NCBI RefSeq assembly: GCF_025698545.1
Contig: NC_068576.1
Span: 53,044,390 to 53,108,389 of the forward strand
Reading direction: 5' to 3'
Length of the DNA: 64,000 nt
Source: Gossypium raimondii
Taxonomy: Eukaryota > Streptophyta > Magnoliopsida > Malvales > Malvaceae
The translations under genes were made by a program, and so were the position numbers. The notes under the pieces were generated by a model. The model did not search any database and was not told the origin of the DNA. It saw nothing but the letters and a program-made list of their open reading frames with translations. Of the stretch, positions 36,325 to 47,770 are shown piece after piece (positions within the stretch are counted from its first letter, which is position 1; every line of letters begins with the position of its first letter).

Positions 36325-39021
36325 TGTAACACTATATGAAAAAGAAGAAGTTTAATTTCTTTGGATTTATGTATCTTCATGGGGAATGAAACATTAGTAT
36401 AATTCAGCTCTTTTTTAAAAAATATATAATATGCCGACCATCTTTCTTCACAGAGTAGAAGCATGTCTAATTTCTCAATGCTCTAATGCTACAGTGTCTG
36501 GTCCCGTGGCCGTGACTCTAGTGGCAAAAACATTTTGTATATAGGAAGCATTCATTTCTTTTGTTTATTTTATACTCTACAGGTTGAAATCACCTGGTTT
36601 GTCTCCTATATTATCCTTTCTATTTTGTTACTTGTCAGTATCTTAGTGCAAGCCGCATGTAACCAGTTTGTTATTATTTCAATTAAATAACATGATATCT
36701 AAAACCTCCTGTGGCCATGAAGAATTATAAAGTACCAGAATTATTAAACCTCGTGAAGGTTAAGGCAATAGTGTGGAATATGTCGTGTAATAAAAGAAGC
36801 AAAAGAGAGGGGGAACATGCTCGCATAAAACAGCTGGGGCATGTTTCACTAACAGGGCCCGACAAGTGTAAACAATTAGGACGAGATGTTTCAATCGTTC
36901 CTACGGTTCTCATCTCGTTTATTGCTTGGAGTGGGAGAGATAATTGAAAGTACCATTCAGCCAAGTAGTATGAGTAAGATTACGTTTTGTTTTCATTAAA
37001 ATTTTGAGTAAATTAATTTAGGAATGTTAAATTAAAAAATAAATTAATTGTCTGTTATTTTTTTATTTTTATTGTTAAAAATGGATACATATACACATTA
37101 ACATGAGGTACTAGTGACGTGTTATGTGTTACTTTTTTGATTATTTCATTAATAACACCAATTTTAATAGTATAAGTTGATGAAATTTTTAACATAATAA
37201 ATTAGTTTGCTCTTTAATCCAATATATAAAAGTTATTAATTTACCTAATTTTTAAATGAGGTAAAATACAATTTAACTCTTAATAACATAACTATAAACA
37301 TTTGTAATATTTTTAATATTCATTTTACGTTTGATAGTTTGTCTACCTTTAAAAATATAATATATTTTATGGGTACATACTATAGTAATAAACTTTTCTA
37401 GTAAGTACTAAGTGGTTTGGAGAAAGTAATTAAATGAGAGTGGTATGGGTCATGGCTCATGGTTTTGAGAGCCGGTAGAACCGCCCACTGAAGCACAGTT
37501 TGGAGCCCGTGACTAATATGAGGAAAAAGAAAAAGGAAATGATGAAAAAGAAGGTTCATTTCACCTCAGCCTCCCTCACTGCACCAAAAGAAAGGCAAAA
37601 GATTCCTTTGGCCTTCCCGTTCTATTTCCACTTACTGCAATATCCAGAGACTTGAAGACAATTAATGATGGTCTTTTATTTCATTTAGTTAAGCATTTTT
37701 TATATTCTTAAATACTAATTGTTTTAAGAATGTACTATATCACATCACTACCTTGTTATTATTATTTTTATGGTAAGTTTCTGGTCATAATGCAATACCT
37801 GAAAGGAATAAATTATTAAGAAAAAAAGCATGAACGACAACTAGATTTTAAACATCAATAGGAAATTGGAAAATTATGATTGTTGTCAAAGTCGTATTCA
37901 TTACCATTAACCTTTAATTTCTTGCATTAAGATTCTTTAAAGAAAACGGGCACTCCAACCTCACGCAAAGTGAGGTAATAATAGCCAATAACCCTCCCAA
38001 TCCCATTCTTACACCTATCAAATCTTAGTGATAAAAAACATAATTAGAAATATATATAAAAAAGATTTAAAATAAAATATAACCTAAAAAAGGATTATAA
38101 AGCAAGACCCGTGAACTGATTTTTGTCGCCTATTATAACCATCATAATCCAATAATTAAGTTTTCATAATCTCCTCGATACATGCATGTGGATATTGATT
38201 TTTGAGAGCTGAGATGGATATCCAACTCACCCTGATTAATTATTATTGTACTTGAGATTTAGGTTGAACTTTGATGCGTTGGAAATTTGATTAGTTAATG
38301 CTAAAAATGAAACTATTTTCGTCTTCGTTCGAAGGAAAATGACGTCCACAAGCAACGAAGTTCTATTTAGATAATGTCCATGAATTGCTATTCTAACGAT
38401 AATAGTGGCATTATGAGTTTGAAGATAATAATGTTCTCTGTAAGTGCAATTATTACAATTGATTCTTCCATATAGAGTTATCTACCATGATGTCTAATTA
38501 CGTTAATTTTTCTTGCAAAGCCGATTACGTTAATTATTATTACCATATTAACCCAAGGGGAAAAATATGTATAGACTTCTCTAATATCTAACATAAATAC
38601 CGTAAAATTTTTGAAAAATTAGCTGTAAATCATAATATAAAAGAAGCGAGTGAATGCATTTAGGTCTCTTCTAAGTTAAGTACCACCCAAGATTATTAAT
38701 TCATTTTAGTTGAGTTAAATCATGATACTTTTAAATGCAAGTTCTATAAGTTCCAGCCCTGAAGATTAAAGGAAAATACGCTAAATCAATTGAAAATACA
38801 ACAACAATGGTGAAATCATAAAACGACCCCAACTGACGGAAAAGTACAGATTTTCTTTTCTCAATTTCAACGGGTTTTTTGGTAGTTAATGGAACAGTTA
38901 AGAATAGGTGACCAAGGTGGCAACCCTGCCTAAAAGCTGAACTGACTATCTGACTGTCTTTTTACTTGTGCGTCGGGAGAGAAAGTGTGACGGATAGCCT
39001 AGTAAGTAATGAATGTGGCGC
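36325..39021. other. Spacer between two proline-rich protein genes
   Basis: About 2.7 kb without recognisable coding sequence or clear transposon ends. Overlapping open frames at 36711-36964 on both strands are not supported by any motif. The far right end should include the 3' UTR of the minus-strand gene at 39022. Confidence 0.4.
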
Positions 39022-39696
39022 TTAAAGAGGAGGACAAATGAAACCAGGTGGAGGGTTTTTCCCACAAGTTATTAAAGCTTGAAGAGCAAGGGGAATGAAG
39101 ATGTTAAGGTTTAGGAGCTTAAGCCTTATGGCTGTGCAAAGACAAACGGCTGCTTCGAGCTCTAGTAGACCTCCCAGCACTGGGCAGCAAGCATTCTCAA
39201 CAGGGTCTCCTAACCCAATATGCACCAATCCTCCAAGCACATCCACGCACAGTCCTAGCTTAAGTGCATTAACCGGGCATGTTGGTTGGGTAGTTGGTGG
39301 AGCAGGAGTGCTACCCCCACCACCACCCCCACCACCACCTCCACCTCCACCTCCACCACCGCCACCGCCACCTCCTCCACCGCCGCCTCCGCCTCCACCA
39401 GAAGGTGGGTAAGGAGAAGAAGGTGGTGGGTTTGTAACAGGAGGGTTGGTAACGGGAGGGTTTGGTATTGGTGGGACAATAACTGGTGGCCTTGGCGGCT
39501 TTTTGGATGGTGGTTCTACCTTTGGGGCGCCTCCATGTTTTGGTGGGTGCTTAGGTTTAGGGTGACCCGGGTGTTTTGGGCGGTGGTATGAGGGGGGGTG
39601 TGGACTTGTACAAGGAGCACAAGCATAAATGGGTGGCAATGATACAAACATGAAAATCAACAAGATGAAAAACATGGCCGTAAGCTTCCAACCCAT
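39022..39696 (-). CDS. Hybrid proline-rich protein with poly-glycine linker
   Basis: Intronless, 224 residues. Signal peptide 1-25 (ends PPIYA). Residues 26-99 form a basic Pro/His/Lys-rich region (HPKPKHPPKHGG, PPVTNPPVTNPP), then 29 consecutive glycines (100-128), a short STPAPP linker, and an eight-cysteine domain (140-221) with [29 protein letters not shown], a penultimate Cys and a C-terminal GFIC. The layout matches longer hybrid proline-rich proteins of the plant cell wall, where the proline/glycine part is thought to associate with wall polymers and the cysteine domain folds like lipid-transfer proteins. The glycine run is a GGN microsatellite and is expected to vary in length. The long poly-proline frame on the other strand is its shadow. 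Confidence 0.93.
   Translation of the reverse strand: MGWKLTAMFFILLIFMFVSLPPIYACAPCTSPHPPSYHRPKHPGHPKPKHPPKHGGAPKVEPPSKKPPRPPVIVPPIPNPPVTNPPVTNPPPSSPYPPSGGGGGGGGGGGGGGGGGGGGGGGGGGGGGSTPAPPTTQPTCPVNALKLGLCVDVLGGLVHIGLGDPVENACCPVLGGLLELEAAVCLCTAIRLKLLNLNIFIPLALQALITCGKNPPPGFICPPL
39313..39399 (-). repeat. (GGN)29 coding microsatellite
   Basis: Eighty-seven bases of imperfect GGT/GGA/GGC/GGG codons encode 29 glycines between the proline-rich region and the eight-cysteine domain. Codon mixing shows it is not a pure slippage tract. Confidence 0.95.
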
Positions 39697-39763
39697 GACT
39701 TAGGGTTCCAAGATATTCCCCCCGTTTGAGTTTTGATAGGATTGGATGAAATTGAAAGGAAAC

Positions 39764-39772
39764 TATATATAG
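39764..39772 (-). promoter_or_regulatory. TATA box of the glycine-run HyPRP gene
   Basis: CTATATATA on the minus strand, about 70 bp upstream of the ATG at 39696. Confidence 0.55.
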
Positions 39773-41034
39773 CTCAACTTTAACGTGTCAGTGTAACCCG
39801 TGACTATGGCTAAGAGTTTCAAAACAGCGAGACCCCTAAGAAGGTACCTGAAAGAAAAAACATGGAGGATACGGTTCCCAAGAGACGAAATTGAAAAACA
39901 AATTGAAGATTTTGGAAGGTTGTAAGTTGTTTGCAAACTACAATGTCCTGTCCGTGACTGTTGAACAGATGAGTTTGAATCCGTGAACAAGTGATTGATT
40001 TCTGAGCCGGAACAGTAGAGGTTCAGTTTCGCAGATTTCTATGACCTGCTTATTTGTTTGTTTCGTACACTAGTTACTTCATTTCCTTTAACATCGTTTT
40101 GAAAACCTTTGCTAGGGTTACTTCTGCAATTTCGTTGTGATATCTTATTAAGAAATGTTGTTGTTGGAAGAAGGAAGAGAAATAATTTCTATAAAAGATT
40201 TTGGTGGAGGAAGAGTACTTATGAATATCTTTTTTTTGTTCTTTAAAACATTCAACTAGTATCATTTCATTACTATACAGAGGTATTTATAAAAACTTGG
40301 AACATCCCCCAAGCATGAATAACTTAAGAAGGGTTAAGTACATTCCCTATTCATATCTAAAACCAATTAATAAATACTTACATGATCTAAAATAATTTGA
40401 AATTACAATCTCCACCAGCTTTTGCATCTTTCGAAAAGGAAAAATAAAATGTTCTTGTAATATATAAATTTTCGACCTGAATAGTTACGGCCAAGCATCC
40501 TCTATTATTTATGCTGTGCTTACTTGTAAGATCAGTAGATGGTACGGCCTAAGTAATGTATCAGAGCAGTAGTCATTCGTGAGCTAGCTAAGGATTTGCT
40601 GTGCTTTCAATAATTGAACATGTGAAAGCTCGTCTTTTGTTTTCAATTTTTTTATTAATTAGATTCTGTAGATGGTACTCGCGTCCTACTTGTTATAATA
40701 TTAACAGCATTAACTAAATTAAGGTTAAACATTGTTTAAATAAGTTGCATTGAAAAAAAAAACTCTAATTAAACAACTAAAATAAGTTCAAGTGTTGAGA
40801 CTTAAAGTGTTCAAGTTTGAGTCCCAGTGTATGTGATTCTCTTTTAATTTTATAATAAATTCTTAAAAATATAAATATTTTTAACATAGCAGTGAACATG
40901 ATCAAATCTACGTCTAGACATAGATGATTACCTAAGGTGGGTATGGGATACTACACGACAATTCTCCGTTCAGTTCGCCTATATAAAGTGATTACCAAAG
41001 AAAGCTTTGACACCATTGATAAAGTTTCGTATGG
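39773..41034. other. Spacer, no recognised gene
   Basis: AT-rich. Small open frames on the minus strand (39763-39990, 40074-40265) carry no family motif. It contains upstream sequence of the minus-strand HyPRP gene and ends at a LINE fragment. Confidence 0.4.
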
Positions 41035-41580
41035 CTACTCAGCAATGGTAAAATTATGACGAATGCGAAAAGGGTTTACTGACACGTGAAAATGAATGGG
41101 GAGTGCCCGTTTTGCTTGAATGTAATGGAGGATGCAAACAATGTTATGAGAATTTGTAGTGCTGTTGTTGTTACTTGGGCATTGGTCGTGATACCTCAAA
41201 ATATGAATGAATTTTTGTCGATGGAAATTAAGGGTTGGGTCTTTGTTAATTTGCGATTTCCGGATTGTTTTGCCAATGATGCTATGGATCGGGATGTGCT
41301 CTTTGAAGCCATTTGCCGGAACTTATGGCAAAGATGTAATAGGTTAATCTTTGATGAAGATTTCTGTGATATGGAAAGTGTTCTGCAAAGGAGGAGCCAA
41401 AGGCTGAATAATTTAGAGGTCATTAGGAGTCGGGGTAGTGAGGGGATGGAGTTGGATGGAGGTAACCAATGTAATCATCGACCTAAGGGTGGAGAAGACC
41501 GCCTGAAGGCTGGTGGAAAGTGAACATTGATGGGCCAGCATGACAGAATGATAATGTAGCAGTAGCCGGGGGTAATTAAA
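41035..41580 (+). pseudogene. LINE (non-LTR) fragment: zinc-knuckle and RNase H start
   Basis: The translation resembles the region after reverse transcriptase in plant L1-type elements: KRVY-stop-HV, GECPFC (first cysteines of the zf-RVT domain), a conserved acidic ED and RIC with downstream W, then WVFVNL. Near 41495-41550, in another frame, WRRPPEGWWKVNIDGPA matches the start of the C-terminal RNase H-like domain. There is an in-frame stop at 41080-41082, at an expected Arg (CGA to TGA), and at least one frameshift. No flanking reverse transcriptase remains. Confidence 0.75.
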
Positions 41581-41980
41581 GGAGTTTTTCTAGGTTTTGG
41601 CAAATTTACGTTTCAAAATTTTAAGCCAACTTTTTTGTCTTCTTTTTGGTTGAAGTCGTTAATTAAGATGAATAAGAGCCTAAATCGAAGTTGTAAAAAC
41701 TTATTAAAAATCAATTTTAAATTCATTTTTTCCCGATAATTTTAAGTAATCCATGAAAAATAAAATATGAGATAAAAAGATAATTAAAAATAAAAATAGT
41801 AGAATTCAAAAGGGATATTATTATAAATAAATTTAGTCAATTAATTTTTAGATATTTTTATTTTGATCCAATCATTAATTCACTAACGGAGTTTGGTCAT
41901 GTCCACATAAGCAGTAATTTTACGCAATCAAAAAATGGGTTGAAATAATGTGCTTAGGGGAATGAGAAAACTTCGAAGAA
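41581..41980. other. Short spacer
   Basis: AT-rich, nothing recognised. Confidence 0.4.
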
Positions 41981-42235
41981 AAACAGGAGCATTGCCCCTC
42001 CATCTTTGGTGAGGATCCATTGAAGCATGAAGATGTTGATCTTATATCAAGTTGGTATAGCCAAGCTGAGACAAATCTGACTAGCAATCCAAGTGAATAT
42101 GGACATTTTCGCTCTCAGATAGATCTGGGTTCCAATTTAGTAAATGGCGATAATAATTTTGATGACTACTCCTGGGAATTTAAAGGAGAAAACCAGAATT
42201 CTTCACTCCGTTGTGGAGATTCATGTGAAAAGTAG
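41981..42235 (+). pseudogene. Gene fragment with an acidic SWEFK motif, possibly aftiphilin-like
   Basis: A frame open from 41981 to a stop at 42233 encodes about 84 residues: a CPSIFGEDP stretch, DLISSWYSQAETN and NFDDYSWEFKGENQ. From memory, plant aftiphilin-like (vesicle-trafficking) proteins contain NDLISSLYSQAE and FDDDSWEFK, so this may be a copied piece of such a gene. It has no start codon and no partner exons nearby. The family call is tentative, but the sequence looks protein-derived rather than random. Confidence 0.35.
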
Positions 42236-43680
42236 ACTATCAAAACAGAGTTAAATGATTATTTAGGAAAAACGATTTTTATAGAAAAATGATTAGAGGG
42301 TTTGGGGACAATACTGAAACATAGATGATGGGCATGTTTGGGAAATAATAGGATTAAAAAAACATCACCCATAAATGGTAATGAAACAAACCCCATCCCA
42401 CTATGTTAAAAGTACCATTGTAATGCTAAGTAATCAAAATTGTTTGTATTTTAGTGATTTCATTTTAAAACATATATGTGTATTTTTAAAATATTTGTAT
42501 GGCTATGCCTCATTTCTTCTAATTTTATTTTAAATATATAAACTTGTAATGATCATGTTTCTACACTACCATTACCAATTTGTTTCCATCAAATTAATTT
42601 TAAAATTGAATTATATACTATAAAAATTAATAATTTTGTCAAATACAAGGATCAGAAAATAATACAAAATGTCAAACTCAAACATCAAATAATACAATTT
42701 TTATAATACTTTCTGCCAAGTTTTTGTTTATTTAAATCTATCCTAAAAACACATTACATTTTTTTATATTTTATTTTACCACACTAATGATCTTAACCCA
42801 ACTTTATATCTGATTTCCAGTTTCTGGTTACAGCGCGTGGCCCCCAGATTTGGATTTGGATCCCTGGATTCTGTAAAACCCCGCTGGGTTTTCAACTTGG
42901 CTGGCTTAACAAAAATAGAACAATCATTGAACAATGTGGACACAACATCTGCATAGAAATATAATTATGATATTCCCATCAAAAGTAAACCTATTGGTTG
43001 AAGTAATTTCACCTATGGCGATATTAAAATTAGATCTGTAGGCTTATTTGTGTGGTAATATAACATATGCATTGTATAACAAAAAGTCCTTAATTGTTTT
43101 CCATCTTTATGATCAAGTCCCTAGCATGATACACTCTTAAGGTACACCACATAGTTACTGTACAATCGCTACTTTGATTTTGCAAGTTCATAGCTAATAC
43201 AGAAATGGTGCAATGCTATTTGTAATTTTGTTTAATGCCTGCTATATATATTTAGTTAATTCAAACAATGATTCCATTTAATCAACACATAGTATGTAAT
43301 TTTGAAATGGTTCCGCATTGAGACGTGGGAATGGACAAGTCATATTATAAATTTATAATATGTGGGAAAACAGATTTCATAGGAAAAAGGAAAGCAGAGA
43401 AAGCAATTTCACCCTTTGTTTGCCCTTCATTGATGAACATAAAAATGGCTTAGCACCAATAATCACACACACACACACACACACACACCACATTCTGATT
43501 CTCTCATGATTTAGCACCAATCCTAAAATGACGAGGAGGAAATGCATATTTGTTCAAAATGTTTGCTTCAGCAACAAACCCACAATCCATTATTCAACTG
43601 TTCAGAGTTCCAGAAGTAAAATGAAACACATGGGGAGACAAGTGACAACAAGAACCGTACAATTGCTCATACAGATCTAC
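42236..43680. other. Spacer and probable 3' UTR of NDUFB8
   Basis: No coding sequence. The last few hundred bases (about 43500-43680) should be the 3' UTR of the minus-strand NDUFB8 gene. Confidence 0.4.
43464..43489. repeat. (CA)13 microsatellite
   Basis: About 13 CA units, close to the 3' end of the NDUFB8 gene. Confidence 0.9.
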
Positions 43681-45561
43681 CTATGGTTCTCCACCAAGCT
43701 CCACTCGCAGGTTGTCATATGGATATACTTTAGGTGCCTGGTTAACAGTTGGAAAAAAAAAAAAAACAGTATAAGTATCAAAATATGTTCCCAACAAATA
43801 ACACAACTCTAGGGGCGTGCTTTGTTGCAGAGAAAAGTAAAACAATGGATGGAAAAAGGAAGTGAAAAACTGAAAACAAAATAATTTGAATGTACTTGAT
43901 ACAAAAGAAAAGTGAGAGGAAAGAAATTAAAAAAAACATTTACTATTTTCAATCCAAATGCATAAAAATAAATCATTCCAAACTGGAATGAAAGAGGGGG
44001 GAAATGAGAAAATCTAAGTTAAGTATACGCATATTTACCAGATTAAACGTTTTTTTTTTTTTAAATTCCTCTAATTTTTCGATTCTACCAAGGAATGAAT
44101 GGAAGAAAATTAATTTTCCTTTCCATTTCTCCATCTTTCTTGCCAAGCACACTAATGGAAAGAAAAATATATTTTTTCTATATTTCTACCCTTCAATTTT
44201 TCATCTTTCCTTTCCTTTCAACCTTACCAAGCAAAGCCAAAGATTATAACAAACTAATTAGTCCTTGCAAGCAAACACAATATTAAACCAAATTTAACAA
44301 ATGCATATCAAATATACTGCTGTCCAGAGCAATGTCATGCTGAGTACCTCTCCAGAGAGATTATGTTCTGCTATTTATCAAACAAACCACTTGAGATATC
44401 CAAGGTGGTGAGATGGTAAGTACTTTCGCATCCCTCATGTATAGGAACAAAAGGAAACTATCCTACAAGGGTTTTTTTGCAAACCCCAAAATACATTGTC
44501 AACTTTGCTAACTCAACATTTGATGAAGGCAGACAGCCAAAAGCAGTCTCCATTCCAAAGGCAAGGGTTCATTAGAAAAAGAAGCTAGGAGAACCAAAGA
44601 CATGGATCTTAAATCATAAACTTGAGCAAAGTTCTTAGAGCTATAAAAGATTGTTGAAAACAGGCTAGAGTCCTGAATCGTCTACAAAGAAAGATATTCT
44701 GTTCTAACGTGTGTAGTTAGTATAATTCAGATAACCGATCCCCAATCCTCTGATCGCCACTGACTTGAGCATGAGATTCAGTTTTTCTAAGCAGACAAAC
44801 AGAGCGACACTATGGTACCATGGCATTTGATTCAATAATATCCTCTATTTCTACCTTTTCCAATTTGGGGTATACCAAAAATCGTCACCAAAGCTACAAA
44901 ATGATATCACTCGCATAAAGAAACTTAAGAGCTATAAGGAAAATTGAACTGAACCAAGGCAAAATCAAACAATCAAGCCATTGTTTTTTTTACTTACAAA
45001 TGGAATCTTAGAGGCTTTATCATTCCACCAAGCTAAGAATCCCAACGATGCAAAGAAGCTCAAACCACCACACATCCAAGCCAATGCCTCATACTATTCT
45101 CAGAGACATAAAATAAAAAATCAAACATAAGAATAAACAAGGTAGGGAAACAGAATCTCAATTTCTTTAATTAATCCAAAATCCCGCAACGATAATCACA
45201 AAATGGACCTTAAAAATTCGAAAAATTTATTACCTTTCCGACAGTATCAGCGATTCGATCTATGCAAGGTTCTGGGAAGGCAGTTCCATTGTCCCAAATT
45301 AGCTCGTCATTTACAGAAAGCTGAAGCGTCAAAAACAATGTGAAACTATTTTAGGGTTTTGGGTGAATTGTTTTAATATAGTCAAGGAATAAATCAGGAA
45401 AACAATAGATTGATTAAGCTTACAGGCTTGTCGGGCACAATATGTTTGCCAACAGGGAGACCCATGCCGGAACGGAGACGGAGAGAGGAGGCAGCGGAGC
45501 GTGAAACGATGCCGTTTCCGCCCATGAGCTTTGATGCTACATTGCTCAATCTTCCTGCCAT
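43681..45561 (-). CDS. NDUFB8: NADH dehydrogenase 1 beta subcomplex subunit 8, mitochondrial
   Basis: Four minus-strand exons with GT-AG introns: 45424-45561, 45234-45320, 44998-45093 and 43681-43737. All exon lengths are multiples of three and sum to 125 residues plus stop. The protein is an accessory subunit of respiratory complex I in the inner mitochondrial membrane. It starts MAGRLSNVASKLMGG with an Arg/Ser-rich presequence (to about residue 34), continues GMGLPVGKHIVPDKP and WDNGTAFPEPCIDRIADTVG, has one membrane helix (YEALAWMCGGLSFF onward, about 76-100) and ends YPYDNLRVELGGEP. These words match plant NDUFB8 (Arabidopsis At5g47570) as I remember it. Intron 3 is 1260 bp and holds no recognised gene. 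Gene appears intact. Its promoter contains a site II element. Confidence 0.95.
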
Positions 45562-45657
45562 TTTTTTTTCTTCGCTTTCTCTAGAACCGAACGGTAGTTT
45601 CCTTTTGGGTAAGTTAATGTATGGTAGTGTTGGGTCTTGATATCACCCAACCCGATA

Positions 45658-45663
45658 GGCCCA
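45658..45663 (-). promoter_or_regulatory. Site II element (TGGGCC) upstream of NDUFB8
   Basis: TGGGCC on the minus strand about 97 bp upstream of the ATG. Site II motifs (TGGGCY), bound by TCP factors, are common in plant nuclear genes for respiratory-chain subunits. Function here is inferred from position and gene class. Confidence 0.5.
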
Positions 45664-46249
45664 TCAGTGGTATTAGGGAATAAACAAAATGGAACGGGCT
45701 CGTTGTCCTTCAATATGGACCTGTTTATGTACAAGAGATCATAATCATACTACAGCAATAGTTGTATAAAAAATTAATGGTCGACTTGAGATTATGAAAT
45801 AAGAGGAGCACTGAGCCTGAGCCATCATAAAATCGATTAAAAAAATATTTGAATCAGATTTAAAATTTTATTTTTATTTTTATAAATTATAAAATAAATC
45901 TTTATACTTATATTATTTATTTTTCTTATTTTCTTCTTTTTATGATTTTTAAATATTTACAACATTTAAAAAATTAATTTTATAATTGTTGAATTGAGAA
46001 TTGAGAATTGATAGTTTAACCAAAATCAGTTGTATAATGACATATGACATTCAACATGTCATCCATGAAAGCAAATAAAATTTAAAGAGATATACATTTT
46101 GACATCCATTTGTTGACAAAGTAATGAAAAAATTTAAAAAAAAATTTGACAAAAATGGACCGAAGTCCATTACCTCAATTAAAATGAATTAAGAATTATA
46201 CAATTATGAATATCATTTGGACACTCCATACCGAAAGACAAGTTACACT
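45664..46249. other. Spacer upstream of NDUFB8
   Basis: AT-rich, with no gene or transposon end recognised. Confidence 0.4.
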
Positions 46250-46600
46250 CGTTATTCAAGGTAAGCTTACAAAGGTTATTCCCCACTTTATTTCTATCGC
46301 GCCCAATTCACTTAACATCGGCTTTGACGAAAGCTCAATCATGCCTCTAATTTCTTTGATCCGATGGCCCAAGACTGTAATGTCCTCATGGTGTTTTCGA
46401 AAATTGTTGACTAAGCTCGCACAATCAGACTTGAAGATAAACCTTATTGAAGTTAAACGGGCAGGCCAAAGTGATGCCCTCACTTAGCTCCGCCCACTTT
46501 GTAGTCATATGATCCCTTTATAACTTGCATTGCCACCAAAAGCGAAACCATTATTATCACGAATAATAGCCCCAAATGAAAAAGATAAAGTTAGCAGGGT
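46250..46600 (-). pseudogene. LINE-derived RNase H-like (RVT_3) fragment
   Basis: Minus-strand translation shows GAIIRDNNGFAFGG at about 46590-46550, then a stop-containing stretch, then RASLWPARLTSIRF, KSDCASLVNNFRKHHEDITV and LGHRIKEIRGM. The pattern of a G-x-I-R-D start and an ESDC/KSDC-like strand is that of the RNase H-like domain at the C-terminus of plant LINEs. At least one stop interrupts it. It is on the opposite strand to, and not contiguous with, the LINE piece at 41035. Confidence 0.65.
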
Positions 46601-47356
46601 AGATTACCAGTAGCACACGATAGACATCAAATTGAACAATTTTTTTATATAGATACCACACTATAAATTGGGTACAAATTCAGGATCAAATATGAAACTA
46701 TAACCCACCAACTTTTAATGCTTGTTAAAATAACAAGCTTTATCTCATCATCTAATTTCCAAGATTATTAGAATAAAAAAGGTTAAAAACCAAATACTAG
46801 TAATAAAATAAAAGGTCATTTTACAATCTAGTTAATTAAGTGATCGCATCTTTTTTCTTAATTATCGGATAATTTAATTGAAAATGTAATTAAGAGGACA
46901 CTAATTAGTCGATTATCCGGTCTTAAAATGAAAGAAACAATTTAGTGATATAATATTCCAAGAATAGTCTCCCAAATCATATTCATTAGGAATTGCAAAT
47001 CTAATGAAGATGATGATTTGCAATTTTTAGATTTATATCTAAATATCATCCAAAATGAGAAAAAAAGCTGATCACAGACAAAGTCGTATGCAAAGGTATC
47101 GTGAGATGCACAGATTGAAATAATTATATCCATAACATTTTATTTCATGGTCATAAATGAAAAAAAAATCTCTGATTACATAAATAACCAGAATCGCGAA
47201 ATTGGAAAGGAAGGTGATAACCATTAGCCATCCCGTCCATAAAAACATTATTCGCACAAACGATGATTCATGCATGACAAAAAAAGACCTAGACTAGACC
47301 GTTTGCCCAAGCAGATAAACGAGGAGATAATGACAAGAATAGTGAGAGCGGTTTCG
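46601..47356. other. Spacer
   Basis: AT-rich. No gene recognised. The right end should be the 3' UTR of the minus-strand eight-cysteine gene. Confidence 0.4.
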
Positions 47357-47683
47357 TTAGCAGTAGTAGGTTCTGGTTGGCCGACATCCACAGCCATTGA
47401 GCAGTAGCTCCAGTTGAACGGTAGGGTCGGCTTCAACGAGACCCAAGTTATTGGCCTTGACGATAGCGCAAAGGCAAAGCGCCGCTTTAAGAGCTACCAA
47501 ATGTTGAATGTGGGTGCAGCATGGGCTATCTTTGGCAAGACTTCCCCCGGGCCTCAACACGTTGACGCAAACATTCACGTTATTCTTTGGGCATTCGGAA
47601 TGTTTAAAAATGTTAGCGTTGGCCACTGAGAAAAAGAGCAGGTTAAGGGAGAGAAGTAGGATTGCTGAAACCTTGGAAGCCAT
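47357..47683 (-). CDS. Short eight-cysteine (HyPRP/LTP-like) secreted protein
   Basis: Intronless, 108 residues. Signal peptide 1-23 (ends VANA). Unlike its neighbours it has no proline-rich region. After IFKHSE the eight-cysteine domain starts at once: ECPKNNVNVCVNVL, SPCC, ALCLCAIVKANNLGL, LELLLNGC, and a C-terminal YYC. A ninth cysteine follows Cys7 (NGCGC). This is the domain of the 14-kDa proline-rich family (lipid-transfer fold), here in its minimal form. It is likely exported to the apoplast, with unknown ligand. A decayed relative lies head-to-head at 48960-49291 and shares its promoter and leader, so the pair arose by inverted duplication. Confidence 0.93.
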   Translation of the reverse strand: MASKVSAILLLSLNLLFFSVANANIFKHSECPKNNVNVCVNVLRPGGSLAKDSPCCTHIQHLVALKAALCLCAIVKANNLGLVEADPTVQLELLLNGCGCRPTRTYYC

Positions 47684-47763
47684 TTATCAAAGGAAACACA
47701 AATTGAACTTAATTAGTGCAAAGGTTGGTCGAGCTGAAGAAAAACGTTGAGTTCAGAGAGGCT

Positions 47764-47770
47764 TTTTATA
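47764..47770 (-). promoter_or_regulatory. TATA box of the short eight-cysteine gene
   Basis: TATAAAA on the minus strand, 81 bp upstream of the ATG at 47683. The context CCCATCTATAAAA is shared with the paralogous pseudogene. Confidence 0.65.

Noticed and set aside
36711-36964. Overlapping 78- and 79-codon frames on opposite strands
   Set aside because: No family resemblance, no promoter and no splice context. Mutual antisense frames are likely chance.
39095-39412. Plus-strand frame with a long poly-proline tail
   Set aside because: It is the antisense of the glycine run and eight-cysteine domain of the real minus-strand gene, and has no signal peptide or domain of its own.
40795-40845. Possible tRNA gene (B-box-like GTTCAAGTTTGAGTCCC)
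   Set aside because: No matching A box or acceptor stem in the required spacing.
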